NCBI GenBank assembly: GCA_949289565.1
Contig: CASEOO010000029.1
Span: 18,501 to 82,500 of the forward strand
Reading direction: 5' to 3'
Length of the DNA stretch: 64,000 nt
From: an uncultured Bacteroidales bacterium
GTDB lineage: Bacteria > Bacteroidota > Bacteroidia > Bacteroidales > UBA932
Below the pieces are notes generated by a model. It had not been told where the DNA came from and made no database searches. It worked only from the letters and a program-made list of their open reading frames with translations. This document shows positions 18,994 to 28,423 of the stretch, piece by piece (the first letter of the stretch is position 1; each line of letters starts with the position of its first letter). The position numbers and the translations under genes were made by a program.

Positions 18994-19026
18994 CAAAATT
19001 ACAAAAAAATCCGCAATAATCTCAAA
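18994..19026 (-). promoter_or_regulatory. Promoter of the ATP synthase operon
   Basis: On the minus strand TTTG (19023-19026) and TAATTTTG (18994-19001) stand 21 bases apart, a Bacteroidetes-type promoter. The implied leader before the atpD ATG at 18902 is about 85 bases. Confidence 0.7.
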
Positions 19027-19120
19027 AAAAACTTTGTGCCGTGGATTGACATACAATCCCCTTTCTTTCTTGGGATAAAACGGAAACGCCAACGGGAACG
19101 AAAAGGTAACTATTTGATAA

Positions 19121-19345
19121 TCAGCGGTCGTAATAAAAATTCATCATGCCCGCTCAAAGTGCGGCCACAAGTTTACGTACATTTCTCAGACGAGCGGCAA
19201 AAGATTTGTCATTTACCCGAAAGAGCCTAAACTGTTGTGTGTCGGCTACAACCGCATCAAGGCGGAAGTGAAACAGATTGTCGCCGATGAGTTGCAGCGC
19301 ATACAGAATGACCCGGCACTGGCGCATCTGCTACAACAGAAATAG
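19121..19345 (+). pseudogene. 3' tail of an unidentified foreign gene
   Basis: The frame is open from a stop at 19118 to a stop at 19343, about 74 residues, with no start codon or ribosome site. The tail reads coding-like: KCGHKFTYISQTSGKRFVIY, then VGYNRIKAEVKQIVADELQR and DPALAHLLQQK. The family is not recognised. It sits between the atpD promoter and a bidirectional terminator, and its neighbour is also broken, so it is most likely the remaining end of a gene on a decayed mobile segment. The roughly 100 bases before it (19027-19120) show nothing recognisable. Confidence 0.45.
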
Positions 19346-19352
19346 ATAAACG

Positions 19353-19392
19353 AAAACGGAAGGACATCGGTTAAAATGTTCTTCCGTTTTTT
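19353..19392. terminator. Bidirectional intrinsic terminator
   Basis: AAAACGGAAG-GACAT pairs with ATGTT-CTTCCGTTTT around an 8-base loop, A-rich on the left and T-rich on the right. It serves the plus-strand remnant ending at 19345 and the minus-strand pseudogene ending at 19399. Confidence 0.75.
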
Positions 19393-19398
19393 ACTTCT

Positions 19399-20335
19399 TT
19401 ATTGTCGGTTTAACGACTTCTTTCCTTTGTCTGTAAGGCGGTATTTCTGTTTTGGATGACTGGGCTGTTCGGGATAAATAGGTTCTAACAACCCTGTTTC
19501 AAGAGCAGGTTTTAGATATTCTTTTGAAAAATAACTGCGGTTTTTCAGTTGGAGCAGATCCATTATTTCTTTAACTGAAAGAGTTGCGTTGCCTACGATT
19601 TCAAGAAGGGATTGAACCTGTGTGGTGCTTATGTGGTACTTATGTGGTACTTGTACGGTGCTTATGCGGTTATTCTCTCCATATCGGAATACAAGCACGA
19701 CAAAGCCGTTTCCCAACCTGTATTCCGGCTCCGGAAGTCCTGCCTTCTGGCATTCGTCCATCATAAGACTGATGCCGCGTCCCCAGTTCTCCAGCATCTT
19801 ACGCTTATACAATATGGTAGCGATTAACGGGTTTTGAGGCTCGGAACAATGTTCGCTTTTCATTTTTTCCATGTCCCAATCGTGAGGAAATGCACCGGGA
19901 TTTTCAATCTCAACACGGTCATCGTAAATGGCATGTGGCCTGCGGCATCGTGGTCGTAACGCTTTCCACCCGCATATAAGGTCGCCCCTTGTAGGAGAAC
20001 GGGCGGTTAAGCCTTGTATCCTCCACATGCAGGGCAATGACTTTCCTGTCACTGTCAGGAAGCGGCACATAGAATATTTGCACCGCCGCTGCCGGCTCCA
20101 GACGACTGATAGCATCCGCAATGTTGCGCTTGGTCGTGTCCGCAACCTCCTGACCGATGATTTTCTTTCTGTCGTTGATGCCGAACAGCACAGTTCCTCC
20201 CTCCTTATTCAGAAAGGCGCACAATGTTTCCATACCTCGTTCCAACTGTCCGGTAGATTCCTTGAATTCAATCTTATCTGTTTCGGTATCTGAGGCTATC
20301 AGGTCTTTTATATCATCCAATGTCTCTAATTTCAT
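19399..20335 (-). pseudogene. AlbA_2 (Schlafen-type) ATP-binding/HTH protein, internally deleted and frameshifted
   Basis: Two frames together cover one family. The 5' frame (20335 to 19919) encodes the AlbA_2 domain: ETDKIEFKESTGQLERGMET, FLNKEGGTVLFGINDRK, and PYMRVESVTTTMPQ. The 3' frame resumes at AIYDDRVEIENPGAFP and continues through LENWGRGISLMMDECQKAGLPEPE to a C-terminal winged-helix region ending DKGKKSLNRQ. Intact relatives carry well over 100 residues between these points, so the junction near 19928-19943 marks a deletion that also shifted the frame. The 3' part holds four 11-base tandem units (19621-19664). A TAATTTTG box at 20365-20372 (minus) may be its old promoter. Such genes are common on mobile islands. 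Confidence 0.8.
19621..19664. repeat. Four imperfect 11-base tandem units inside the pseudogene
   Basis: Units TGTGGTGCTTA, TGTGGTACTTA, TGTGGTACTTG and TACGGTGCTTA follow without gaps. Eleven is not a multiple of three, so gain or loss of a unit would shift the frame of the AlbA_2 protein's C-terminal region. Confidence 0.7.
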
Positions 20336-20431
20336 TTGTAAAATGATATGTTTGATTATTTTTACAAAATTACAAAAAATGCAGGAGATACGGACAGCAC
20401 TATAGTTTGATTCAATTTCGGATGAATAGAA

Positions 20432-20474
20432 ATAAAAAATGCAGTAACTTTATGATAAACATAGAGTTACTGCA
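20432..20474 (-). terminator. Terminator of tRNA-Asp
   Basis: On the minus strand a hairpin with arms TGCAGTAACT and AGTTACTGCA (extended by CATA/TATG past one mismatch) is followed by TTTTTTATTT. It begins 10 bases after the tRNA 3' end. Confidence 0.75.
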
Positions 20475-20483
20475 AAATTTCTG

Positions 20484-20557
20484 CGGTGCGGACGGGACTC
20501 GAACCCGCGACCCCCGGCGTGACAGGCCGGTATTCTAACCAGCTGAACTACCGCACC
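20484..20557 (-). tRNA. tRNA-Asp (GTC)
   Basis: 74 bases on the minus strand. Acceptor arms GGTGCGG and CCGCACC pair fully, the anticodon loop is CTGTCAC (anticodon GTC) on a CCGGC/GCCGG-type stem, and the T arm carries GGTTCGAGTCC. CCA is not encoded. Discriminator base G, as normal for tRNA-Asp. Confidence 0.97.
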
Positions 20558-20609
20558 ATATTAAAGAACTTGTCTATGCTTTCTGAGGGGTTTTCCTCGA
20601 TTGCGGATG

Positions 20610-20640
20610 CAAAGATAGGCAAAATTTCTGACCCTCCAAA
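20610..20640 (-). promoter_or_regulatory. Promoter of tRNA-Asp
   Basis: On the minus strand TTTG (20637-20640) and TATCTTTG (20610-20617) are separated by 19 bases. The tRNA 5' end lies about 46 bases past the implied start site. Confidence 0.75.
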
Positions 20641-20674
20641 TTTTTTTTGAAAAATATGTAAAATTTGAAGACCT

Positions 20675-20718
20675 TAAAAAGAAACAGTTCCAGTAGATTT
20701 TCAAATCTGCCGGAACTG
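20675..20718 (-). terminator. Terminator downstream of the Hsp20 gene
   Basis: On the minus strand the arms CAGTTCCGGCAGATTT and AAATCTACTGGAACTG pair with one mismatch and one G-T, loop GA, followed by TTTCTTTTT. It lies 86 bases past the hsp20 stop; the intervening bases show nothing else. Confidence 0.7.
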
Positions 20719-20803
20719 CAATGATTCCATTTATCTTTAGTCTGACTGAAATTCAGCGAAATTATTCAGCCAGGAATTGTACCTGGCGTGTTGATTTCTG
20801 CAC

Positions 20804-21232
20804 TTATTCGATGTCAATGACTCTCTTGTTGTCCTCAGGTTTTGCTTTCTCGACCTTAGGGATGATGACATTCAGCACTCCGTGCTCGACTTTCGCGCTG
20901 ATCTTGTCTCTCTGGACATCGTCAGGCAGAACCATAGTCTGCTGGAATTTGCTGTAAGAGAATTCGCGGCGCAGATAGTGGCCGTTCTTTTTCTCATCCT
21001 TCTCGTCGACCTTCTTTTCCATCTCGATGGCCAGGTTTCCGTTCTCATCGATATGGACTTTGAAGTCTTCTTTCTTCATGCCTGGGGCGGCCACTTCGAT
21101 TTCGTAGCTGTTTTCGTTTTCTAATACGTTGATGGCAGGTGCAGTGGCATTTGTTCTGACCATCCAGTCGTTATCAAAGAAATCATTGAAAATGTCAGGC
21201 AGCCAAGTCTGGTTTCTTCTAACAGGTACCAT
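20804..21232 (-). CDS. Small heat shock protein, Hsp20/alpha-crystallin family
   Basis: 142 residues. The alpha-crystallin domain (about 33-135) runs from APAINVLENENSYEIEVAAPGMKKEDFKV to the family-defining GVLNVIIPK; the C-terminal tail ends KRVIDIE, an I-x-I/V-type anchor for oligomer assembly. It is an ATP-independent holdase that keeps unfolded cytoplasmic proteins soluble. Monocistronic, divergent from uvrA. A TATATTTA box about 30 bases upstream is a weak promoter candidate, and the shared upstream region holds repeated TGTC words. Confidence 0.94.
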   Translation of the reverse strand: MVPVRRNQTWLPDIFNDFFDNDWMVRTNATAPAINVLENENSYEIEVAAPGMKKEDFKVHIDENGNLAIEMEKKVDEKDEKKNGHYLRREFSYSKFQQTMVLPDDVQRDKISAKVEHGVLNVIIPKVEKAKPEDNKRVIDIE

Positions 21233-21434
21233 AATTTTATCTCCTATAATTTTTAATAGTTCTAAATATAATTCCCAGGGCGTCAGCCCTTTGTACTTTT
21301 TTTAAGTACGGCTAAGGAAATATCAATTGCCGTGCCGCAGGCAGTTCATGCCTTAAAACCATGAAAAAAAGAAAATATGTCACAGCAGATTGCCAAAATG
21401 TCCGTTCCAGTGTGTCAGAATGTCTGAAAAACAT

Positions 21435-21442
21435 TATATTTG
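21435..21442 (+). promoter_or_regulatory. -7 element of uvrA
   Basis: TATATTTG matches TAnnTTTG and lies 22 bases before the uvrA ATG. No TTTG stands at -33. Confidence 0.45.
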
Positions 21443-21463
21443 ACATAGATTTCTAGAGAGAAT

Positions 21464-24304
21464 ATGAGTGAAGAAGGAAATATATTGATAAAGGGAGCGA
21501 AGGTAAACAACCTGAAGAATGTGACAGTGGAGATTCCTCGCGGCCAGTTTGTCGTCATCACCGGCATTTCCGGGTCAGGAAAGTCTTCGCTGGCATTCGA
21601 TACATTGTTTGCTGAAGGACAGAGACGTTTTGCCGAAAGCCTCTCGTCTTATGCCAGGCAGTTTCTGGGCAGAATGGTGAAGCCAGATGTTGAACTGATA
21701 GAGGGAATTCCTCCGGCGATAGCCATAGAACAGAAAGTGAACACCAGGAATCCGCGCTCCACTGTGGCTACCAGCACAGAAATCTATGACTATCTCAGGA
21801 TAATATTTGCCAGAATTGGCCGGACTTACTCGCCGGTGTCAGGCGTGGAAGTGAAGTGCCATACGGCAAATGATGTATTGGAATATATTTTTTCGGCAAA
21901 AGCCAGCACCTTATATATATTGTCCGACCTGAAATGGAATGAAAGGGAGGACAAAGTGGAGCTTATGCTTTCTTTGAAGGAGGAGGGATATTCCAGATTC
22001 TGGTCCGGCGGGCAAATTCTGCGCATAGAGGAAATGATGCGCCAGGCTGAAGCGGGAGACTATCCTGAGAATCTTTATCTCCTTGTGGACCGGCTGAAGA
22101 TGCCTGGAGAAGATGGCGCACAGATGTCGGAGACAGAGAAAACAGATTTGGACACGCGTCTTCGCTCATCCATCTCCACTGCATTTGACAAGGGAGACGG
22201 AATCATATATATTAAGGCAGATGATGCAGAGCTTCGTCAGTTTGTCAATAGATTCGAAGCAGACGGAATGACTTTCCAGGAGCCTGACGAGTACATGTTC
22301 AGCTTCAACAGCCCTTTGGGTGCATGTCCGGACTGCGGCGGACTTGGCCAGATCATCGGAGTCAGTGAGGATTTGGTCATCCCGGACAAAAGCAAGAGTA
22401 TATATGACGGTGCGATAGCTTGCTGGAGAGGGGAGAAGATGAGCTGGTTCAAGGACCAGATGGTGAAAAACGCATATAAGCACGGGCTCTCAGTATTCGA
22501 GCCATACTGCCATCTATCAGATGAAGAGAAATCTCTGGTATGGAATGGCTTCAAGGCCGATACGGAGGAGGAGTCCATAGTCGGTCTTAACGAATTTTTC
22601 AAATGGGTCGAATCGAATAAGTACAAGATACAGTACAAATATATGCTCAGCCGCTATTCAGGGAGGACAGTCTGCCGTGCCTGCGGCGGGAGCCGTCTCA
22701 GAAAAGATGCGCTTTATGTTAAGGTGGGAGGCAAGAACATTCATGAACTTCTATGTATGAATGTTGACCAGCTGTATGATTTTTTCACCCGCCTGGAGTT
22801 GTCTGCCTATGAAAAAAATGTCGTGTCTAAGGCTGTGGACGAGATTCTGTCGAGGCTTCAGTATATCAAGGATGTCGGCTTGTCTTATCTGACATTGAAC
22901 AGGACATCCAATACATTGTCCGGAGGCGAGAGCCAGAGGATAAACTTGGTGACAGCACTGGGCAGTTCGCTGGTCGGGTCCATGTACATACTGGATGAGC
23001 CAAGCATAGGACTTCATCCGCGCGATACTGCCAGGCTTATTTCTGTGCTGCAGAAGCTCAGGGATATAGGAAATACGGTAGTAGTTGTCGAACATGACGA
23101 GGAGATCATGAAGGCGGCGGACATGCTGATAGATATAGGGCCGCGGGCAGGGGTCAACGGCGGGCAAATTGTTTTTCAAGGAAGGCTCGGAACGCATGCC
23201 AGCAGGGAAGACATAGACAAGTCCTTGACTTTGCAGTATTTGTCAGGGGAGAGATCCAGATATGTCAGGGAAAAGCGTCAGCCGGCGTATTCGATAAAAG
23301 TCGAAGGGGCGATGGAGCACAACCTGAAAAACATAGATGTGGCATTCCCGCTGGGTGTACTGACTGTCGTGACAGGGGTGAGCGGAAGCGGAAAGTCCTC
23401 GCTTGTAGGAGATATCCTTTACCCTGCGCTATTCAGGCAGATCAATCATACAGGTTCCGCTCCTGGCATCTTCCGCCGTCTCTCCGGCAATATTGACAGG
23501 ATCACACAGGTAGAATATGTCGACCAGAATCCTATAGGAAAGAGCTCACGCTCCAATGCGGTTACATACTTGAAAGTTTATGATGATATCAGGAAGCTGC
23601 TCTCCGAGCAGCAATATGCGAAAATCAACGGCTATACTCCATCTCATTTCTCATTCAATATCGATGGCGGCCGCTGTCCGGAGTGCCAGGGAGAAGGTTT
23701 TGTAAAGATAGAGATGCAGTTCATGGCGGATGTTACCATGGTGTGTGAAGCATGTGGAGGGAAACGCTTCAAGCCTGATATACTGGAAGTGAAATATAAA
23801 GGGAAAAATATCGATGATATTCTGAACATGAGCGTGGAAGAGGCAGTGGAGTTTTTCTCTTCGCAGCCAGAACCGGCTGTGAAGAAAATTGCCGAGAGGC
23901 TTCAGCCTTTAGTGGATGTCGGCCTGTCATATATCAAGCTGGGACAGAGCAGCAGCACTCTGAGCGGGGGTGAAAGCCAGAGGATAAAATTGGCATATTT
24001 CCTGTCTATGAATGATGTCCAGCCGAAGAACAAAGATAATCATATACTTTTCATTTTTGATGAACCTACTACAGGACTGCATTTCTATGACGTAGAAAAA
24101 CTCCTCCGGTCATTTGATGCTTTGCTGTCCAAAGGCCATTCGATAGTGGTCGTGGAGCATAATCCTGATGTAATCAAGGCTGCAGACTGGGTGATCGACC
24201 TCGGTCCGGATGCCGGAGATGAAGGTGGACAGGTCGTTTTCGAGGGGACGCCTGAGGACCTGATGAAATATGGAAATACTTATACAGCTAAATATCTAAA
24301 ATAA
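21464..24304 (+). CDS. uvrA: Excinuclease ABC subunit A (canonical)
   Basis: 946 residues, full length. Two ABC ATPase modules: Walker [10 protein letters not shown] (about 34-42) and GVSGSGKSS, signatures [11 protein letters not shown] (485-495) and [11 protein letters not shown], Walker [10 protein letters not shown] and DEPTTGLHF. Zinc sites CPDCGGLG (288-295), [16 protein letters not shown] and CEACGGKR are intact. Unlike the short paralogue at 5523, it keeps the region between residues ~131 and 250 where UvrB docks, so it should be the DNA damage sensor of nucleotide excision repair. It is followed 7 bases later by waaA. Confidence 0.97.
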   Translation: MSEEGNILIKGAKVNNLKNVTVEIPRGQFVVITGISGSGKSSLAFDTLFAEGQRRFAESLSSYARQFLGRMVKPDVELIEGIPPAIAIEQKVNTRNPRSTVATSTEIYDYLRIIFARIGRTYSPVSGVEVKCHTANDVLEYIFSAKASTLYILSDLKWNEREDKVELMLSLKEEGYSRFWSGGQILRIEEMMRQAEAGDYPENLYLLVDRLKMPGEDGAQMSETEKTDLDTRLRSSISTAFDKGDGIIYIKADDAELRQFVNRFEADGMTFQEPDEYMFSFNSPLGACPDCGGLGQIIGVSEDLVIPDKSKSIYDGAIACWRGEKMSWFKDQMVKNAYKHGLSVFEPYCHLSDEEKSLVWNGFKADTEEESIVGLNEFFKWVESNKYKIQYKYMLSRYSGRTVCRACGGSRLRKDALYVKVGGKNIHELLCMNVDQLYDFFTRLELSAYEKNVVSKAVDEILSRLQYIKDVGLSYLTLNRTSNTLSGGESQRINLVTALGSSLVGSMYILDEPSIGLHPRDTARLISVLQKLRDIGNTVVVVEHDEEIMKAADMLIDIGPRAGVNGGQIVFQGRLGTHASREDIDKSLTLQYLSGERSRYVREKRQPAYSIKVEGAMEHNLKNIDVAFPLGVLTVVTGVSGSGKSSLVGDILYPALFRQINHTGSAPGIFRRLSGNIDRITQVEYVDQNPIGKSSRSNAVTYLKVYDDIRKLLSEQQYAKINGYTPSHFSFNIDGGRCPECQGEGFVKIEMQFMADVTMVCEACGGKRFKPDILEVKYKGKNIDDILNMSVEEAVEFFSSQPEPAVKKIAERLQPLVDVGLSYIKLGQSSSTLSGGESQRIKLAYFLSMNDVQPKNKDNHILFIFDEPTTGLHFYDVEKLLRSFDALLSKGHSIVVVEHNPDVIKAADWVIDLGPDAGDEGGQVVFEGTPEDLMKYGNTYTAKYLK

Positions 24305-24311
24305 TTCTGTT

Positions 24312-25577
24312 ATGTACACTTTTCTGATATATATAGCATCTTTGGTGCTCAAAGTGGCGGCGCTGTGGAATGACAAGCTGCGTCTGTTCGTCGATGGACG
24401 CAAGCATGTGCTTTCAAGGATAGAAGAGGCGGTGAAAGGCTATGACGGCATAATATGGTTTCATGTAGCTTCCATGGGAGAGTTCGAGGAGGCAAGGCCT
24501 GTCATTGAGGAAGTCCGTCGGCGCTATCCTCAAAGAAAAATTCTGCTCACGTTCTTTTCCCCGTCCGGTTATGAGCACAGGAAAAACTGGAAAGTGGTGG
24601 ACTGGGTGTTCTATCTCCCGCTTGATACATGGTTCAATGCCAGAAAGTTTGTCCGGACAGTGCGTCCGTCTGTGGCAGTGTTCACGATAGGGGAGTTCTG
24701 GTTCAATTATTTGGGCCAGCTGCGCAGAAATCATGTAGATACGTATATCGCGTCATTGCTTGCATCCAAGGATTCCCCTTACCTGAAATGGTATGGCTGG
24801 CCTTACAGGAACGCGCTCAGGACAGTGTACAAGCGTGTTATGGTGAAAAATGCAGAGACTAAGGCCGCTCTTGAAAAATTCGGATGCAGGAATGTGGAAG
24901 TGACAGGAGATGCACGTTTCGACAGGGTGATGAAGATCGCTTCTGAAGACTGGCATGACAGGATTGTCGAGGCATGGGCAGGGGGCGTGAAAGTGGCTGT
25001 AGCCGGAAGTACGAGTTCCAGGGACGATGAACTTTTCATTTCACTGCTTAAAGATTATCCGGAAGATAAATTCATGTTCGTGCCGCATGAGCTGGACGAG
25101 GGGCCTATAAAGCATATTCTGGATTCTGCAGCAGGGAGAGCTGTCTTGTACTCCGATGCTGAGTATTTATTCTCGTCTGGTGCTCCTGAAAATGCAAAGG
25201 CTGGCATGATAGAGACTATAAATAATGCGCAAGTGCTGGTCGTCAATAAAATAGGTATGCTTTCCCGTCTTTACAGGTACGGATGGTGTGCACTTATAGG
25301 AGGAGGCTTTATAAATCTCCCTCACAGCGTGATGGAGGCTGCAGTATATGGAATGCCTGTAGCTATGGGGCCTCAGTATCATAAGAACAATCAGTTTGTT
25401 GACTTAATGAAGCTGGGGGCCGCTGATCCTGTGGAGACTGAGGCGGACATACATGCATGGTTTTCGAAGTACCACCAGAATGCGGCGATGTTGGAGCAGG
25501 CCAGGAAAATCACGGAAGAATATTGCAAGAAGAATGCAGGCGCCACCAATAGAATATCTGATATCATAATGGGCTGA
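24312..25577 (+). CDS. waaA: 3-deoxy-D-manno-octulosonic acid transferase
   Basis: 421 residues, GT30 family. An N-terminal membrane anchor (FLIYIASLVLKVAALW) precedes the catalytic motif WFHVASMGEFEEARP, with the probable base Glu57. The C-terminal Rossmann half contains VAVAGSTSSRDDE and GGGFINLPHSVMEAAVYG, where CMP-Kdo binds. It attaches Kdo to lipid A precursor on the inner face of the cytoplasmic membrane. It starts 7 bases after uvrA and probably shares its transcript. It ends 4 bases from the convergent fimbria-like gene. Confidence 0.94.
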   Translation: MYTFLIYIASLVLKVAALWNDKLRLFVDGRKHVLSRIEEAVKGYDGIIWFHVASMGEFEEARPVIEEVRRRYPQRKILLTFFSPSGYEHRKNWKVVDWVFYLPLDTWFNARKFVRTVRPSVAVFTIGEFWFNYLGQLRRNHVDTYIASLLASKDSPYLKWYGWPYRNALRTVYKRVMVKNAETKAALEKFGCRNVEVTGDARFDRVMKIASEDWHDRIVEAWAGGVKVAVAGSTSSRDDELFISLLKDYPEDKFMFVPHELDEGPIKHILDSAAGRAVLYSDAEYLFSSGAPENAKAGMIETINNAQVLVVNKIGMLSRLYRYGWCALIGGGFINLPHSVMEAAVYGMPVAMGPQYHKNNQFVDLMKLGAADPVETEADIHAWFSKYHQNAAMLEQARKITEEYCKKNAGATNRISDIIMG

Positions 25578-25581
25578 CTGC

Positions 25582-27147
25582 TCAGTCGATGACCAGAACG
25601 ACGAGCTCCTCGTCATTCACAGGATACCCTGCTTCCATATACAGCAAGCCAGTTCCTCTCGCTTTTGTATATATGGTTACGCTTTTCCCGTCATCGCTGA
25701 TCCTGTAATCATAGATGCCTCTGGATTTGTCGTATTCCAGTTCTTCTCTTCCTATGTCGAATGGCGTGTCTTCTGGAAAATATTCGCACTCAATGCGGAT
25801 GGCGTCACCTTTCCGGCATCTGATGAATTGTCCTGGGAATACTTTCAGGTAGTATGGCAGAAATGCGGCGGTGACTTGGCATTCGGCCGAGCATCTGCTG
25901 TCACCAGCCGCTCTGCAAGTGACAGTGCACAAGCCTTCACTTACTGCTGTCACTTCTCCCCGGTCTGACACTGTGGCGACAGACGGGTCGTCGCTTTCCC
26001 AGACAAGGTCTGCTGAAGTGATATCTCCAGGTGTCAGGAACGTCTGTATCTGCATTTTTTCACCTTCATAAGTGAGGTGTATATCAGTGTAAGACAGTTC
26101 CAGTGTCTGCCCGGAGATTTCCATTCCAGATTTGTCTATACGCCATTCTGTTCCGTCCAGACCATACCCTGCCGGCGATATGCAAATTCTGTATGCAGTA
26201 TTTCTGCAGACATCGAAATTAGACGGGTTCTCTCCCGGATAGAACCGGTATATCAGATATTCTCCAGGCTTGGAATATCCGGAGGAAGAAATGTATTCTG
26301 CCTTGATTTCTATATAAGAGCAAAGTCCCTTTGCAGGCTCGTTTTCAGGAAGAACTTTCTTTTTTTCGTCAGTATTTCCTGGAAGCAAGTCACCTTGCAT
26401 ATTTTCCAGCATGTACAGGCATATTTCTCCGCTGCGCCCGTCTGCATCGGCAGTATTAAGTGCGTCTGCTTCATAGTCTGATCTCAAAAATCCTGAAGGG
26501 AAAAAGTCGAAGGGGTCGCGGATGTGGTTTCTGCTGAAGGGGTATACAGAACGCGGACACCCCTCGACTTGTACACTGCGGATCAGAAATTCCACGTCAT
26601 CATAAAGCCTGCTCCTGTCCACCATGATGTATATTTTGGCCATCAGCCTCTCAAGCTTCACGGAAATCCCGTCACCTGTAGCTCTGACCATTTCTGTCTG
26701 CCCGCTCATAGGAATCCCCAAAGAGTAGTCATCCGGGTAAGCAAGATAATAGCGGATTTCTTTCAGTTCATCTATATTGGAGATATTAAGCGCATATCCG
26801 AAATTGGCGCAGGCGAACACAGAATACATTCCGTTCTTCACCAGGTCTACTTCCCATGTAAATAAATTTTCTCCAGAATTATGGACTCCGTTGAAGTATG
26901 CAGATGCTTCCAAAACTCCGTACTCATTGAATACGAATACGTTGATATCTGATATTTTCATCTCGTCAGGATCAATGGCCCGTGTATCTGGACTCGTGGC
27001 AGAGAGCATTATCGTCTCTTTCTTCATTTCTCCCGGGTACTCTGTCATTACGTCTGAGCATGACTGTATCAATGATGCGCTGGCGATTCCTGTTATCAGC
27101 ATGCCGGCCCATCGTCTTCTTTCCAGTATTTTTTCAGGTTGTCTCAT
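25582..27147 (-). CDS. Fimbrial-subunit-like lipoprotein with C-terminal bacterial Ig-like (BID_2) domain
   Basis: 521 residues. A lipoprotein signal (GMLITGIASASLIQSC) is followed by a Bacteroidota fimbria-type N-terminal half: MKISDINVFVFNEYG, NLFTWEVDLVKNGMYSVFACANFG and LERLMAKIYIMVDRS match the FimB/Mfa2 or DUF4906 style. Residues about 345-420 form a BID_2 Ig-like domain (LVWESDDPSVATVSDRGEVT, then GLCTVTCRA), unusual at this position. It probably acts as a surface adhesin or an anchor/tip subunit of a pilus. It follows the related lipoprotein gene by 20 bases; no major fimbrillin gene is nearby. Confidence 0.7.
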   Translation of the reverse strand: MRQPEKILERRRWAGMLITGIASASLIQSCSDVMTEYPGEMKKETIMLSATSPDTRAIDPDEMKISDINVFVFNEYGVLEASAYFNGVHNSGENLFTWEVDLVKNGMYSVFACANFGYALNISNIDELKEIRYYLAYPDDYSLGIPMSGQTEMVRATGDGISVKLERLMAKIYIMVDRSRLYDDVEFLIRSVQVEGCPRSVYPFSRNHIRDPFDFFPSGFLRSDYEADALNTADADGRSGEICLYMLENMQGDLLPGNTDEKKKVLPENEPAKGLCSYIEIKAEYISSSGYSKPGEYLIYRFYPGENPSNFDVCRNTAYRICISPAGYGLDGTEWRIDKSGMEISGQTLELSYTDIHLTYEGEKMQIQTFLTPGDITSADLVWESDDPSVATVSDRGEVTAVSEGLCTVTCRAAGDSRCSAECQVTAAFLPYYLKVFPGQFIRCRKGDAIRIECEYFPEDTPFDIGREELEYDKSRGIYDYRISDDGKSVTIYTKARGTGLLYMEAGYPVNDEELVVLVID

Positions 27148-27167
27148 AAATAATGCGGCTTTTCCTC

Positions 27168-28268
27168 TTAAAATTCAATATTTGTCACTGGCAGCTCGCT
27201 CCAAGGTTCAATGTTCCCGTTTATGCTTACTGTTTCTCCCGAGACAGGAACGCACGGGTCTGACACCCCTGTTTTGGTGATGATTATGTCAAAAATATAC
27301 CGGCAATTTCTTCTTATCCCCGAGTGTTCTGCAGTGATGCCGAACTCTCCTTGGTTTATATTCACAGGGTAGTAGTATCTATGTCCGCCAATATCACCTG
27401 CTATTACCAGCCTAGTGAAAGGAGAGCCGGCTGTATCCTTCTCGCTGCTGTTCGGGTAGCAGAAAAGCCTGATGTCTGGCTCAAGTGTTTCCGTGCCTAT
27501 GTCCTGCCCGAATTCCGCGTAGACCATTTCAGGATGTTCAAGGCATTCTGAAGATTCCGCCGGGTATCCGTCGGTATTTATGGGGGCTGACGGCATGCAT
27601 TCTTCATCGTCCATGATTCCTGCAATAGTGTTCACATTTGTGAGATATGCTGATGCATTTCTGAGCATTTCTCCGCTGTATGGCTTCCCGCTGAAGTCGC
27701 ATTTGATGGACCTGATATATATTTCAGATAGCAGCGGTTCGACATTTATTTCGAACGAGCAGTCATTTAAAGCCGATATTCGTGCCATGCCGCACATGAG
27801 AGGTGCGGACGGATCTTCTTTTCTCAGGTCAGAATTCATTTCAACCAAAGTTTCATAAGAGGATATTGAGCTCCATGCATATTCTTCTTTTTGAGGATTA
27901 AGTATCGCAACAGCTATCTTCTTTCCTTTCCTGGAGGCCGCATCAGCAGACATCCATGCTCCTATTTCAGTCCTTTGGTAAGAATCGATCCTTCTGAGAA
28001 GATCGTCATTATAAAAGAAAATATCCAGAGTATTCCCTTCTGCCATCCAGCCAGTCATGCCGGAGCCATGGCTCAGCTTGAAAATCATTTCCATATGAAT
28101 GTCACGCCCTGCAGATATGGGCATGTTTATTTTCTCCTGGCATGAGACGGCAGAAAAAAAGGCCGGAAGCAATACAAGCAAGGCGTTTGCCGAATGGCAG
28201 AAGAAAGATAAGAATAAAATCCGGCCTTTATCCGTCAAAAATCTATGTCGCACTAAATTCCTCATCAC
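27168..28268 (-). CDS. FimB/Mfa2-like fimbrial lipoprotein
   Basis: 366 residues. The signal peptide is long, ending LLPAFFSAVSC, so the start may lie a little downstream of ATG 28268 (Met2 at 28265 adjoins it). The body shows the minor-fimbrin pattern: LDIFFYNDDLLRRIDSYQR, SFEINVEPLLSEIYIRSIKC, YYYPVNINQ, and a C-terminal strand region NCRYIFDIIITKTGVSDP ending INGNIEPWSE. Members anchor or cap fimbriae on the outer membrane. First of a two-gene unit with the Ig-domain protein. The family call rests on pattern, not on a search. Confidence 0.65.
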   Translation of the reverse strand: MMRNLVRHRFLTDKGRILFLSFFCHSANALLVLLPAFFSAVSCQEKINMPISAGRDIHMEMIFKLSHGSGMTGWMAEGNTLDIFFYNDDLLRRIDSYQRTEIGAWMSADAASRKGKKIAVAILNPQKEEYAWSSISSYETLVEMNSDLRKEDPSAPLMCGMARISALNDCSFEINVEPLLSEIYIRSIKCDFSGKPYSGEMLRNASAYLTNVNTIAGIMDDEECMPSAPINTDGYPAESSECLEHPEMVYAEFGQDIGTETLEPDIRLFCYPNSSEKDTAGSPFTRLVIAGDIGGHRYYYPVNINQGEFGITAEHSGIRRNCRYIFDIIITKTGVSDPCVPVSGETVSINGNIEPWSELPVTNIEF

Positions 28269-28281
28269 GTTTTCTTTCCCG

Positions 28282-28289
28282 CAAAACTA
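28282..28289 (-). promoter_or_regulatory. Possible -7 element for the fimbria-like operon
   Basis: The minus strand reads TAGTTTTG, matching TAnnTTTG, but it is only 14 bases from the first ATG. That implies a very short leader or a start codon slightly downstream. No -33 TTTG is present. Confidence 0.35.
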
Positions 28290-28423
28290 CAACAAGACAT
28301 TCAAATCGGCAGCTAAAAAAAGAAAAACTTAAAATTTTAGTTTTATCTGTCAAATTTTTAGCTTTTTATTTACTTTCAGCTGTCATTTTTTGTTAATTTT
28401 ATCATTTTATTAAAAAAAATTTT

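Noticed and set aside
21282..21310. Terminator-like hairpin (AGGGC/GCCCT then T-run) upstream of hsp20
   Set aside because: The stem is only five pairs and no plus-strand transcript is expected to end there; kept out of the feature list.
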